Below, one piece after another: positions 9,976 through 22,820 of a stretch of 64,000 bases of DNA. Origin of the DNA: Dipylidium caninum (taxonomy: Eukaryota > Platyhelminthes > Cestoda > Cyclophyllidea > Dipylidiidae); the NCBI GenBank assembly GCA_017562135.1, contig QEYB01001456.1, positions 1 through 64,000 of the forward strand. The letters are read 5' to 3'. The notes under the pieces were generated by a model. It was not told the DNA's origin and ran no database searches. It worked only from the letters and a program-made list of their open reading frames with translations. Numbering within the stretch: position 1 is the stretch's first letter; the number at the start of each line of letters is the position of its first letter. A program made the translations under genes and the position numbers.

Positions 9976-10250
9976 TTTGCCAAACATCCACGTTTGCTTC
10001 CTCTATGCTCCTTTTGTCGTTTGTTGTGTTTTATTTCTCTTCTGCGATTATCGCTTTGTTTTTTTTCTTCATCTCTTGCCATGTCTTCTTTCGTTTTTTC
10101 TGTTTATCGTTTTTATTCCTCTTCTTTGGCCTTTTGTTATTTTTACTAGCGTTCGTTTTTCTATTTCTTCATTTTACATTTATCTTTCGCATCTTTTTTT
10201 CTTTAATTTTTTTGCATAGACTATTTGTTTTAGAAATTTTTTATAATAAA
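9976..10250. other. T-rich tract at the array boundary
   Basis: Immediately after the last unit the plus strand becomes strongly T-rich, with runs of 5-8 T and almost no long A runs. The composition changes abruptly from the GC-rich array. The reading frames here encode only Phe/Leu/Ser-rich strings from the T bias and are not credible genes. Confidence 0.7.
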
Positions 10251-13200
10251 TTGTTTGAAAGTCTTATCACAGTGTATACTTCGTTTTACATTGCACTCAT
10301 TTACAATTTTTGTATCGAAATTTTCGAACCACATTGTAACCTTATATACTATGGGGGTGATTTTATCCATGTAAATGAAATTTAGATATCCAAGTAAATA
10401 GGTTTAAATTAAGGATATTTATTTCAGTTAACCACTTTCTGCTATTTAAGATATTCCCAAATTCATTTTTTATAGGTTCTATCATTTTATGCACGAGCGA
10501 TGTTTTTGTACGAGACTTATCAGGTGATGGCAAGTTTAACTTCACTCAGATCGTTTTACGTTTTCCCGGCCCTGATGCATTGGTCCTGTTACTCAACGCG
10601 TTACCGGAAACCTCCTCTCTGCTGATAAGGCACCGCGATGGTATGCAAAATACAAATACCACTGATAAATATATTTCCCCCATACTGTCGTGAAGCCGGT
10701 TACAAAGGAATAATATATAAGTCTAAAAGGCGTTGCCGACGTAGCCATGCGACAAGCCGAAAATTTACGACGACGAATGGCAATTTGCAGTGAGTCACTT
10801 TGTTAGATGAGGGAATGGGTGTTTCCCCCCCAGTTTTATGACCTAGCGCTGAGACAAAGGGCAATCTTTTACGTTCATGGTTCAAATGCCGATTTCTCTT
10901 TCATCATCGTATAACTTCCTTCGTATAAACGACCTATGCAGAAGATATGTTCGTGAAACTAGGGAAAACTAGGAATGTGAATATATTAAAGCGATATTTT
11001 TCCAAACTTTAACATTATTTTGGGCTACAAGTTGACTCCTTTAAAAATAGCTGAATAGCGATATTTTCAGCGTCCAGTACACTTGCTTCGGTGTATGTTG
11101 TCGTGTTCTTTGTTTGACTGCTCAACGTAAATAAAAACCGAAGGTCTGCATTTTCGGTCTTTAAATTCATCATATCACTTAAGTCATTAAGTGCGTATCT
11201 GTGGTGACGACTTTCTATTTAAAATGAGTTTCCATACGCTACCGCTTCAACGATTCACTCATTACGGGAATAACTGGTCTTATTTAGTTTCAGGAAAAAA
11301 ATTGCCTGTTTGTAGCGCTCTTTACCGAGGGCACCTCGTTCAACTGCTACTTTTGGAGAAGTTGCAAAAGAAGAAGTAGTGGAATTATATTTTTTCATGG
11401 GTTACGCAAACGTGTGTCATGTAATTCTAGAAATCAGACTATGAGATTGCTTCGAGCTCTCCGCTGTTGCCATATATAAACGAAACCTCGGTGTTTGGTC
11501 AATGATATGAGAGTTATGCTAATTAGTTAGCTTTGCATATTTGTATATTTCAGCCTCGACAAGCCTAACACTGTGTAACACGTAGGCACGCCTATGGCTA
11601 TAACCGTACCAACGACGGGAACCCACTCACATATGAACAGCTTCTGTTAACTACATTTGGATGTTAAAGCAATTAAGTCCGCGACTTAACACTTCAAGGG
11701 AAATTTTACAAACATTGGAAACATTACAGTCAAGTGATGTTGCGTATTTTCAGTTTAAAGGCTGCATGGAAAGTTAACAGTTATCCATACACCTGCTCAA
11801 AATTCTATGGTGGCGGTGCAGATAATGGGGTCATCTCCCCATAGATACAGGCTCTCAAAACATCCTAATTAATTTAAAATACTTAATATTGTCTTGCAAG
11901 GAAATAAACGGACTTCCGATTGCTGTATGAGTGGGAAAAAAAAAATAATGAAGTATGCTGTCCTAGCAAATGACAGTAAATAGAGTATAGGTGAAAGGTT
12001 TTATGTTTCCTATTGCGACAATTGCCAAAGTATGGCAACGGTAGTCATTTTGATGGCGTTCACAAACTAATGCTACGTAAGGTATAGAAATTTAACCTTC
12101 GAGACAAATGGCCTGTAAGCTGCTATTATGTGTGTAAAGGGAAATGGGACGCAAACAACTGCCGTGAAAGCCGGACAGTGGGCTAAACTCGATTGGCATC
12201 TAAGACCTTTTTCGGGCCAATCGTCTGTGTGGTCGGGAAAATTAATCGGACCTGACTAGATGTCTAGACGCCAACATCCAGACACCTTACGAGTTAAATA
12301 ATTCTCGTTTTGGCTAAATCATTTGTAAACCATTCGCGTATTTAAACGTACACCGTTAATTTCGTTTACTGTTTTCCCGCTAGGCGTCTGCTGTTTTGTT
12401 TTTGAGGAATCGCAGGAAGAGGAAAAAGGCATAGTGTTTGGAGGAGGGGAATAATGGCCAAAACATAACGCTTCGATAGGCACGCCGAAGTACACAAAGA
12501 CCTCTCATTAAGCATTCAAGTTACTGGCAGGTAAATTTGAGTGCCAGTGTGGCTGCGATTGGACTGAAAGATTGTGCGGTGCAGTTTTCGCAGCTCAGGT
12601 GTGTGCGTGCGAGTGTCTCTCGATCACATCTTTTGAAGTGAAAGTCGCATGTGTGGTGTGCGTGCAGCTGCCAAGAGGCGCGGCGGCACGACGAAAGGAA
12701 CAAATTGATTGTCTCGCGCTCACATTGTCATTTATGCGCGTATGCGCGTGTGTGGAGGTGCGAACGTGCTGCATTTTGACGCGCGCTGCATGCACGTAAA
12801 CATTGTCTTGCAATCGCCATTGGCCGACGGGCTTCGTCGCGCTGCGCTGGCGCACACACACGCGCCGAAACGTGTCAATCCCCCCAACCGGCACGCACGC
12901 GCAATTCAATTGGTTTGCACAGTGTTCAGCTCTCGGGACTCACTTAGCGATCCATACGTACACAAGGAACACAATTCTCCAATCGGTAGACAGCGCCTCT
13001 CCCAGAATGTGGTCAGCGCCCCATCAAACGAGTTGACTTCCGGTAAGTATCGTCCTATTTCCTATACATTTCCTAGTGCCTAAGGCGATAGGAATTTGTG
13101 TCCTTCTTCCCACTGAAAGCTACTCCTTTGCCGTTGTCCAAAAATCAACAATTGAGTTACCATTGGCATTGCATTAAGGCCCGCTCTTTTCCACCTGTTT

Positions 13201-15797
13201 AGAATGTGGGTGTTCTCACAATTTAGAAAAAAAAGTACTCTCATTTTTGAAAGGCAACAGAAATGGGCTGCTGAATGAAAGTCTCCTGTCGGAATTAGCA
13301 GTGACCTAGGTACTGAGCACTAAGTAGACACTTGGGTTTGTCCGAAGGAGGTCCCACATCAAATCGCAAATGCTGATGGAAAGATTTCGGAGACACGCCA
13401 CATCTCCGCCTTGAATTTTTCACACCACTTTTGCCATTCATCTGTTCATTAAGAGAAGCGGGCAATGAAAACTCTTGCCTGAGAGAGGATTTGGGTAAGT
13501 ATGTCACTCAAAGTATGTTTGAAGGACAGTCATACGTGCCATGGTTCATTTTTTACATTCGCTACTCGATGGTAATATTGAATGATTCAGCCGGCGTGAT
13601 TCGTGACCCTTCTCATAACGAAAAACTACTACAATTTAGATCCTTTACTTTAATACTGCCGCTACGTTCGCGGCTATTCCAAGACTTGGTGAATCACTAT
13701 GCTAAGGCGCCAAGGAGCTTAGGATGCAATCGTTTGTGTAGAAACTGTTTATTCTACAAAACCGACTGAAATTTAAACCAGTCCAAGACCTATGCATGCC
13801 TTTCAGGTATGCCGACGGTGTACTGACCATGTGACGTGCGCCCACATACCACACAATCTCAAAAACGCCGCGCCCGATTCGTACATCCGCGCGCCTGTGT
13901 GCGTGTGTGAGTGTGTGCATGCCGTCCTCGCCCTCGGCCCCGGTACGGCTTACGCACCGCCAGTGACAGCTCCTTTGATAAAGACCCCCGTCCGCGCCGG
14001 TGGTGGTGGTGGGGGCGGCGGCAGCAGAGGCCCGTTTAGTCACCCTGCACGGGCAGTTTATATGTCCACCACATTAGGATCAAAGCGTTTCGTCCCCCAC
14101 CCCCCTCGATGGGTGTGGTTTTGATATAACGGAGACCTCCCATACGATCAATCTTCTGGCCTGACCGCCTTCCTTTCAGGTTTTTGTCCATTCGTCTTAC
14201 TGCCGAAAAGCGCATCGATCGCCACGCCATAGCGAATTGGCCTCTTACATTCTGGCCAAGCCCGCAATGGAGCATTGTTGATATTAGCTTTCTTTGGCGG
14301 CCCCTGATAACGAAATTAATCATCTAAACATATTTGGGTGTGTAAAATCACAAGGTAAATATTGAGACAACCCATGAAGGCGGCAACTTAAGACCGTTCC
14401 AATATTCTCGACATTTTTGTTACCATAAGTGAGCCAATTACTTTTGGATGTCTGTTGCGCTTTTGACGTCTGTTCGCTTTATCAACCAGGAAGCTTTAGG
14501 ACTTCTCTTCTACCTGAAATATTTCGACATAAATTTTATGAACCTACATGAAATAGTGGATGTGTAAATGTTAGGAAGCAGGTTCATCAAGTTCGTCTAA
14601 TGCCTTTAACGCTAGGATTGTTATCTCCCTTTATTGCTCAGTTACGACGGCTTATTCTGTCTTGTAAAATTAAAAACAATGGTCAATGCCAGGGGTGCGG
14701 TGCCCAAACGTGTCTGGGTTTCACTGTTTGAAATGCCTCAATTTCAAAAACCCCTGGGTAAATGAGTCAATTAACAAGTTGAGGGGCTTGCGGTGCCCCA
14801 AAAAGTGATATCATTTCTGTCTGAAGTGGAAAACCCTATCACTACGACCTTCTTCGGAATCCCACTAAAGTGTCCTGCATTTCTATTGGCTCATCTTAAG
14901 AGCGGCGCTCTGTATTCATACTCACACTTGAGCAGTATGAGTTTACTCCAGACTCAAGTCTAAAACGTGGTTACTGCCGGAGAGTAAAATCATCAATGTT
15001 TTCTTTCATTGTCTATTTAGTCTCTATGGTGCACAACCATCCTTGTAGCATCACTAAATATTACATTGCAAACCACCAAGGGTCTGCTCTTGTTCGAAGT
15101 CCAGTGAGGGTAGGTGGGCAGCTAATAGGGTTTCGATGAGCAGAGGTGGTGAAATATGGATTCAGACACCAGCCTCTGAATTATCAAGTGAATTAGTGAA
15201 CGAAGACCCTCATCGCATCCATCTCCGAGTGTTCGCTGCAACCCCCTCCAGTGAAACGTATGCATGTTGACTCGTTCTTTATGTCACTTAATCAACTTTT
15301 GTGCACCGCGTGAGACAATCGCGAGGCTGTGTGATTACGGTCTATAAAAAGCAGTCCAGTTTAGAGGTCATAAATTCCCCGGTTATTTTCTAAAATCATT
15401 AGGTCACTGTTTGGAGCAATGTAATACGACGTTCAGCAGAGAGCCTTTTTGTCCCCTGCGTAGGCTAAGAGTGCCTCAGCGGAGGGAAGTGAATAGGTGT
15501 GTGCTGTCCGCTGTACCCAGTGCACCTCTCGCCACAACACGGCGGTTGCGCCCACGCGCGCGCTTGTATGTTTGTGAATGTGCTGTCATCAATCATTTGG
15601 CCGCCTCAGCGGCCTGGCCCATTGACACCCTCCCCTCTCGCTTCCCCTTCCCAGCTCCTCCACTTCCCTGTCCCTTTCTGATGTTTAGAGCGGTAAGCGC
15701 GCACAGTCTAAAGCGCCCACGGTCCTCGTCAGTTCCCAACTGCTTTCCAGCCATTCCCACTTTAAATAACCACTCAATAATCGCCGTCATTGGTTTT
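10251..15797. other. Gene-poor stretch between tRNA array and mir-10
   Basis: I see no recognisable protein or RNA gene. Two GC- and CpG-rich patches stand out from an otherwise AT-rich background: 12540-13042, with many GTGTG/CGCAC words, and 13850-14050, with a GGT/GGC run at 14000-14030. Strong splice-donor words on the plus strand occur at 13043 (CG|GTAAGTAT) and 13495 (GG|GTAAGTAT). A TATA-like box lies at 15343. Confidence 0.6.
15343..15350 (+). promoter_or_regulatory. TATA-like box upstream of mir-10
   Basis: TATAAAAA lies about 455 bases before the mir-10 hairpin on the same strand, followed 25-30 bases later by possible start-site words. It is a candidate promoter for the primary transcript, but a match of this length is also expected by chance in AT-rich DNA. 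Confidence 0.25.
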
Positions 15798-15895
15798 CTC
15801 ACTGACCTACACCCTGTAGACCCGAGTTTGATTGGCTGTCGTACCATCAACAGTACGAATCCAAGCTCGTGTCTTCAAGGAAACAAGTCACTGAG
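15798..15895 (+). ncRNA. mir-10: mir-10 microRNA precursor
   Basis: The 5p arm at 15810-15831 contains ACCCTGTAGACCCGAGTTTG, the known bilaterian miR-10 sequence. The seed ACCCTGT lies at 15811-15817 (nucleotides 2-8 if the mature form starts at C15810). The arm pairs with 15858-15879 (CAAGCTCGTGTCTTCAAG at 15862-15879) over about 22 positions with three mismatches, one G-U and one bulge. The stem continues outward: 15798-15808 pairs with 15885-15895 at nine of eleven positions. The apical part closes with CGTAC (15840-15844) against GTACG (15853-15857). This is the layout of a Drosha/Dicer substrate. In bilaterians mir-10 usually lies beside Hox4 and is transcribed in the Hox direction; here it is on the strand opposite to the Hox4 gene at 37.5-48.3 kb. 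The miR-10 family regulates Hox and growth genes post-transcriptionally; its targets here are unknown. Confidence 0.95.
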
Positions 15896-18800
15896 ACGAA
15901 CGTCATTTCCGTTTTGCTTTACTGGTTTTGGCATTTGATAAAACAAAGGGAAGTGTGGTGGGAGGTTTTCAACAACCCTTCCATTATTTCACCAGACTTG
16001 CTGAAGTATCACCCTCCGTGAACCTTCTATAACCTAATATTTCTGTTGATGGTTTAACATATTGGTCGGGTAAATAGAAAGAACTTTACAGCATAAGATG
16101 TAAATTGTGTCTCCAAGTTAGTGGGAAATCATAGCGGAAGTCACGAAGTGACCTTTCACTCGTAAAATAGTAGGCAGGATAGTCCACTGGTTTGGATCGG
16201 ATTTCGCTCTTAAGTGATGTAATAGTCTCTTAAGGCTCATTCATGGTTACGTGGCTCGAAGTAAAAGACATGCGTAACTTTTATTCCTAGTGCTAATGTG
16301 GACGAATTGGTTGAGTCCGACTTCAAGGCTAATGCGGTGGGTCCTCACTAACTGGGCGTGTCATCTCCTGGCTGACGATGAATAAGTTAAAACCAGCGAA
16401 GTTTCGAGAAGACAACATTTACAGGAACAGTAACTGTTGTAAACGAGACATGCATAAATTTCCTATACCCTGTGAGGCTCTGGTATACAAGTAACTAAAA
16501 TGGGAAATTGCTCGGAGACAAGGAGATTCAAGTTTTCCTCTTCAGTGCAGAGTCACAAAACTGCGGCTTTTTTTTTCCTTTTAAAGCAATCCCAATTCTT
16601 ATCCTCTCCAGATATTCTTCAACCGACTATTTGACATTTGTGTGAACTGTTGAAACGGTGGAAGCAAAGCTAACGGCTATTTAACTTAGTGAAAGACAAC
16701 ACAAAGTTCCAACAGATGACGACTTCCGCCTTTGAGTTCTATGGCTTTTAACATTACATGTAAAGTTAAATTTACCATAAAGAGCTTTCAGAAGTGTTCA
16801 AGAGCGACAAAAAAGGGAAGCACTTTGTCTATTTTATTCTGACCTGTCAAGACCAAACATTCCTAAAAGAGATCCCGTATGAGAAATATCGTCTCATTGT
16901 TGATCCCGATCTCTTCACCATCTTTTCCCCACAAGGCGTCACCTGACTTGGCAATGGGCAATAAAATGTGAAGGGAAGTTAAAGTATAAATGGAGGTGAT
17001 TAAAAGATTGTTTGTTTTTAGGGACAAACGACCTGGCGAGCGTATCGTTAGCCACAGGTTAGTTTCTTGATTGACAAAGGAGGATGTGGGATCTTAATAC
17101 TAACCCCTTCAACCCAGTTATAGCGATTTACTTGAGTTCCCTTATTAGAATGCCTACTCGATTAAGATGGTTTTCTTATGGTCCCTCCGGGGTCAGAGCG
17201 ACTTGTCCATGGAACAACTGGATCATCGCCTTCTCCAAATCTGTTGGGGCTACGCTGTAAGTGCTTACCGTCTACTCTACTCGTCAGTGATGGCCTCAGT
17301 TACGATAAAAGCGGGTCCGCGGATTTACTGAACACCGAAAAGTGATTCCATCGAATGAGAAGCGTGCTCGCGTTTCTTCACAAATAACGGTAACATTCAT
17401 TATCAAATGTATGGGTGAAATGTGTTTGTATGAGAGACGCCACTTTTATAGTGCCACATTTTTACTCTGTTCACTTGATTGTCGTAATTTGGTGGACAGA
17501 ATCGAGGAGTTGCACATATAACGGCCTGATGGTTGAGTGATGCAGCTGCCTGGTAAGTTTGTGGCGAAAAGTTGGATCGGGGTGCGGAAATAATGTCCAT
17601 GTTCTTTATATGATTCATTCCTGAAAAAGGAATCGTTGGATTGAAGATGGGGTTAAAGGTGGGGTAAAGGGATTAGATTGGCAAAGAGTAAATCCCAACA
17701 ACTTCAGCAAAGTTCTATAAGGGGGCGGTTAGGCCTGCGGTTTGGATATGAGGAGCGACTTTCCCATGTTACGCAAGCCGGAAATACACGCCCTTTCCTA
17801 CAGCATACAAGCCCGATTTAGAGATTCGATTACAAAGCGAATTTCCCTCATTGAACATCAAGGAAAGCGCAAAGCGCGACTTTGTAGTGCAACACTTCGA
17901 AAGACATGGGAAGACCTTTTGTGTTGGCCTCAAGAGAGAACTTTGTTAGCGTGCAAAATACGGTGCTTATTACAACCGTTTGTGGTTGTAACATATGAAG
18001 TTAGGAGGAATTTGTTACATTAAATTAGAAGAAAAATAGTAGAGGCTTAATGCAAAAAGCACGATTAGATGATGCACAGTTGATACGATTTATCCAGACA
18101 TCTAGAAAAATGGAGCAAATCAACATCCTTCCTTTTCGCTTACTTGAAAAAAATTTACAATGAAACGTTCTTTGCCTGAAAGTTCAATGCTTAATAAGTT
18201 CACTGTATAAGTTGACCCGACCTGAATCTCAAACTTACGCACCGAAACGTACCATCAAAAGCCTCCTCCCAGTCGGCGAGATGGGAGAGGAAAATGACGG
18301 TTAACTGCCGGTGCTCCGATCTTTACTGAAACATGCAGCACGCATAATAAGTGATGGTAAAACATAAAATCCTCGAACATCAAACAGAAGTAGCCGCGCC
18401 TTTACCAAACAAGTGTCTTCTTTTTCATGGTCGACCTCGGCTTGCGCACACACAAATAAATCACACCTTTGAAGCGGAAATTATTTATGCTCGGAAACAA
18501 AACTAGAAGGTAGCAACAGAAGTGGCTTTAGGAAATGTGTCTTGGAAACTGGAAAAGTCTGATAAGAGGAAATTCACCCTAAGAGGCTGTCACACTGATT
18601 CATCTGCGCACGCTGACCCCAACAATTCATTCCAAGTCGGTTATTAGTGCAACGCAAGATGAGACTCAACGCAATTCCTAGGTATGAATGCAACCCGCCA
18701 CTCAGCCTTGTCGCAGTGTCAAATGAAAGGTTTTGGGGTGGATGGTTCTTGAGCCCTTGTCCCTTACGATTGACGTCTGGATTTGCCACTCCAGCTCAAC

Positions 18801-20614
18801 TAAAACGTTCTCTCATTACTCCTTCCTCGTTTGGGGTAATTTGTGAGAAAAGTTGTCGAAAATGTCGAGTCAAGTGTACTCTTTTGGCGTATTCGTCGGG
18901 CGGACCGCCCACAACGCGGGCGATAAGGGTTTCTTGACTCTGCACCTCCCGGCACTCCAAGTCGGTGTTGCAAATCCAGAAAATGGTAACGAGGTGGATA
19001 ATTACAAGCAGGTAAGGGAATTTGTTAATTACACAAATAAGTAGCAATTTGTCTCTCGAATGGGCTCGCTGTTTTGCGCACTAAGGGCTAAATAGTCTAC
19101 GAAGAAGTGTCGTGACAAACCCCCACGGATAGGCAGAGGATGGATGTTTGACAAAAACAGCATTGGGATGCTGATGAGAAGGAGAGGAAAAACTGTTACC
19201 GTAGTCTTCATGTCATGCCATAGTGAGACCTACATAGTCCGGCCCAATTCCCGTTCTTCTTCACTTTCGTGATTTGTTTATGAGTTAAGGACAACAATAT
19301 GTGCCCTCCTCTTTGTACCTGAGTGCCTTCTCCTTCCTTATTTCAGTTTGGCGTTTCTATCACATATGTGCATTATTCGTCCATGGGAGCTAACGCTTGC
19401 GCAGTAATGCGGCATCAGGAGATGTAGTCCACACCAGGACAAATCCCCAATTTCCCACTCGGTCGTATGTTCCCTCCGTCCAATAGCCCATTTCCCTTCA
19501 CCCATCCTGCCCTGTGGGCAAAGAGATTATCACCTCATTTGAATTCTCTTCCGACAACAGGTCTGCGATAAATTCGTCTCATTCACAAGGCTCAAAGTGT
19601 TTTGAAAATCATTAAATGCAACAAATCAACACTAAGATGATCATGACTCCTCTTGTGAGTACTTTTCACCTGGAAGTTTTGTTTCTGAAAAATACTTTTT
19701 TGACGGACACTTTGAGAGTAGAAGCACTCCTCGGTGTTGCGTTCAGTAGCCAAATTATGCACTTTTAAATTATTCGCTCGCGCTTCAACGCTCTGTCTGA
19801 CGGAACTGCACTTCAAACACTTGCATGCAGACAAAAAGGCGACACAACCACTTTACCGGTGGAAACCGAGAGAGCGCGTCGTCTGCTCACGTCCTCGGGA
19901 TGACGGAAGTAGTGAGTAATGTACCGCTGACTTGGAAATGCAAAGCCAGGGTAACAATGGACCTAGGTGAAGATCCTTTCGGGGAATTTAGACTTTAGAC
20001 TTCTTAAGTGTGGTGAATCCATGAGTACACACAAATCGCGTTTCCATAATTAAGAAAATAGAACAGCAATAAATGCAGAAGACAAATGACGATTTTAGTT
20101 CTCATCTTCCCGCCATCAACTTCCCCCTGCAATCGGCTTGCCTAGAGCCGTTTCCATCAAATTGTCTTCCATTGCAGGGGTAAAAATGCAAATGTGTCAA
20201 ATCCAATCGGAACAAAGCAGACGATTCAGGGGCGGAGAACTGCCATCGAACGGGTGGATGCAGGCCTAACATCAGAACGGGTTTTATTTACACGTATGCA
20301 AGTTAGGAGGTTTCGTACTCGTTTGGCCCTCGGCGATCCTGCACAAACATCATGGCCAAAGTAGTTGTGAATATGAAACAGTTTGTGGAGAGTCAATGAG
20401 ACTTGGTGGTGTGTCCCACTATATGAGGCTATGCGTACACATTTGGGGCAAAGTGCTCCGCTGCATAACGAGGTCCGTGAGGTAAAACACCTATTCACCA
20501 TTTCCATGGACTTTAACCTTTAACTCACCCTGTGTATAGTTTAAAGTGTTATGTCCAATCACCTTTTCTGAAATCAAGTTAGCCTGCCAGATGTAAACCA
20601 TATTATTCTCCTCT

Positions 20615-20631
20615 GGGGGGGGGGGGGGGGG
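20615..20631. repeat. Run of 17 G
   Basis: An uninterrupted G homopolymer on the plus strand. Its length may be unreliable in any assembly. Confidence 0.9.
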
Positions 20632-22532
20632 TTGCGGTGTTCTGCACACACAGATAAATTACTTTCTTCCTCCAGTTTTTCGCTTCCAAATTGAATTCTT
20701 TTCGAGGATCTCCTCTATCAACACTGAACTTGTAACCACCATCTTGACAGATAACATTGTCTATCATGGCAAACGTTGATGCCAGAAAAACAAAGCTCCT
20801 TCAGCCCAAAGGCAGCAGCACCGCCACTTTACAATGGTCTCCTCATTTCGGAGGAGGAGTCCAGGTTTAGAGGATTGAAAGTACAGTACTTATATGAAAG
20901 TTCGTAGTACGTTCAGTCATCGCCGAGTGGAATGTGCGAAAGGGTTAGCAGTGAAGTTTCCGAATCAACCTTTTAACCACAATATCTTCAAACATTTCGA
21001 TTTATCTCCATGTCGTATTAATCACCAAAAAGGTAATTAGCATATTTCTCGGCGGATGCATTATGGTATGAGGTAACCCTGAAACTGTAACACGCAACAC
21101 ACGTGATGCGATTTGATTTTAGCACAAAGAAGACTGTTTGTCCAAACTGTCGCCATGTGAGGTGGGACCATGTGCACAAGCAAGAGGTGCGGGCTTCGGA
21201 GCTGCAGTGCCCGAAAGGAACTCAAGTTAGCTGATTAAATGGAAGGTAGTCGCATATCAGAGTAGTTCCAACACCAAAGCCATAAAGAGCGGCCATAAAG
21301 ACCAGAGGCGCCATGCCCTTCAGTTTAGAAGGTGGTGAGGGTGGCGGTGCCCTCGGTAGGCTCGGATGATTGCGGAACGCACCAAGAACAAAGTATCGGC
21401 TGGCAAAGTTTATGGTCCCTTCGTGCTCCAATACTACTTCGGCATATTTATGACTGGCTTCAAAAGACCGCGGCATGTATGCATCCGCGAGCGCGCTCGT
21501 AAACACCGACGGGAAGCGCTGCAGGGAGAACCATAAAATGTCGCTTTGTCGGTAATAACACCTTTGCTGAGTTCCTTCTGTAACAAATAAGTCCTACCTA
21601 CTATTTGCGGTGAAATGGAAAACATATTTAAATTAATTAACAAGTTAAAGCGCTAAATTCTGAGATTCAGTTATTTGTTCAGAAATCAGCCTGTTGATGA
21701 GTGAGCCACTTCAGACCCGCATGTCGTGTAATTAAACGTCCACAGTGCCTGACGCGCGTTTTTGCGTACCATGATTTCATGCCATCACCTATTGCAAGGC
21801 CGGAATTTTTCGCGGCCCTTTGAGTTTCGATGCCTTCGTCCACACATAACGCGCCTTAAAGGGGAGTTGAAAGTCGCTCCCATGACGATCCTAATGCACA
21901 TGAATGAGGTTAAACTAGGCTTCTTTGTCTCGCCACCTCCATTCTCGAGAGTGAGCGGGAGTAGATTTTGCATTCGCCCCTGGGCTGCAGTCACCACCAG
22001 CTCGGGCTACCGCGGCTATAGCCAAAACCCACCCAACCACGCAGTTCTGCCCTGACTCTCCCCGAAGCTACCCCACGCGCTCGATTTGCCTACTGTGGAT
22101 GGCTCTTTTGAGGACATATTAAAGAACATGTTTCTTCTTCAAAGCGTAAACAATTGTCAAGGCGGTCTTAGTCGTGAGAGATACGTCCTTTAGGAATTGC
22201 TGAGCGTCAGCCAGGTGATGAAATGGTCAAACTGGTGCCTGACTTAGCAGGTGAAGTATTCCCCTATTTTCTTTGTGTAACTTCTCACTATGTCTTAAAT
22301 CCGTCGTGCACACACTAAACGCGTGCAAAGTGAGAACTCAAACCCAGGTAAAGGAATAGGCGGTAAAATTCGTTTGAAACGCATTGTATTGTTCATTAGA
22401 TAAGCAATCAAGAAATTCTTGTTAGTGAGGATCTGTTAAACGGCCTTTAGTCAATATTCATAGAAGGGCAGTCGGACACCTTCTGTCTTGTTTACAATTA
22501 ATCCGAGGAGGAAATCAAGCAAAAGGAGGTAG

Positions 22533-22588
22533 TATATAGGCGCCTTTACTTTGGTTTACGTCTGTGTGTATCGCCGGATCAGTGAAGG
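22533..22588 (+). promoter_or_regulatory. Candidate TATA box followed by a strong splice donor
   Basis: TATATAGG at 22533-22540 is followed 48 bases later by GAAG|GTAAGT with the junction at 22587/22588. The spacing would suit a very short 5' exon. No matching downstream exon is recognisable, so this is only a candidate for an unannotated, possibly noncoding, transcript. Confidence 0.2.
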
Positions 22589-22754
22589 TAAGTCAATGCC
22601 GATTGTGTAATGGAGCACTCGTCGGGTGCTTCGCCTGCCCGCACGGCTTTGTCCGTCGCGTTTGTCAGCGTGCCTGCGGCGCAAAACAGAGACAGTGTAT
22701 TGCACCGACGCCGGAACAAGGACATTGTGTCAGTGCACAGATAGCCCAGTTAAC

Positions 22755-22820
22755 GGAGAGGAGAGAGGAGAGAGGAGAGAGAGAGAGAGGAGAGAGAGAG
22801 AGGAGAGGAGAGGAGAGGAA
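22755..22820. repeat. GA/GGA microsatellite
   Basis: About 66 bases made of GA and GGA units. The Glu/Arg-rich frames across it are repeat translation, not protein. Confidence 0.9.

Noticed and set aside
9939..10385. Phe/Leu-rich 148-residue frame that resembles a membrane protein
   Set aside because: It starts inside the last array unit and runs through the T-rich tract, so the hydrophobic string comes from oligo-T codons.
18861..19011. Short plus-strand frame (MSSQVYSFG...) ending at a CAG|GTAAGG donor
   Set aside because: It has the shape of a first coding exon, but there is no recognisable domain, no partner exon and no promoter. Donor words of this strength are expected several times by chance in the window.
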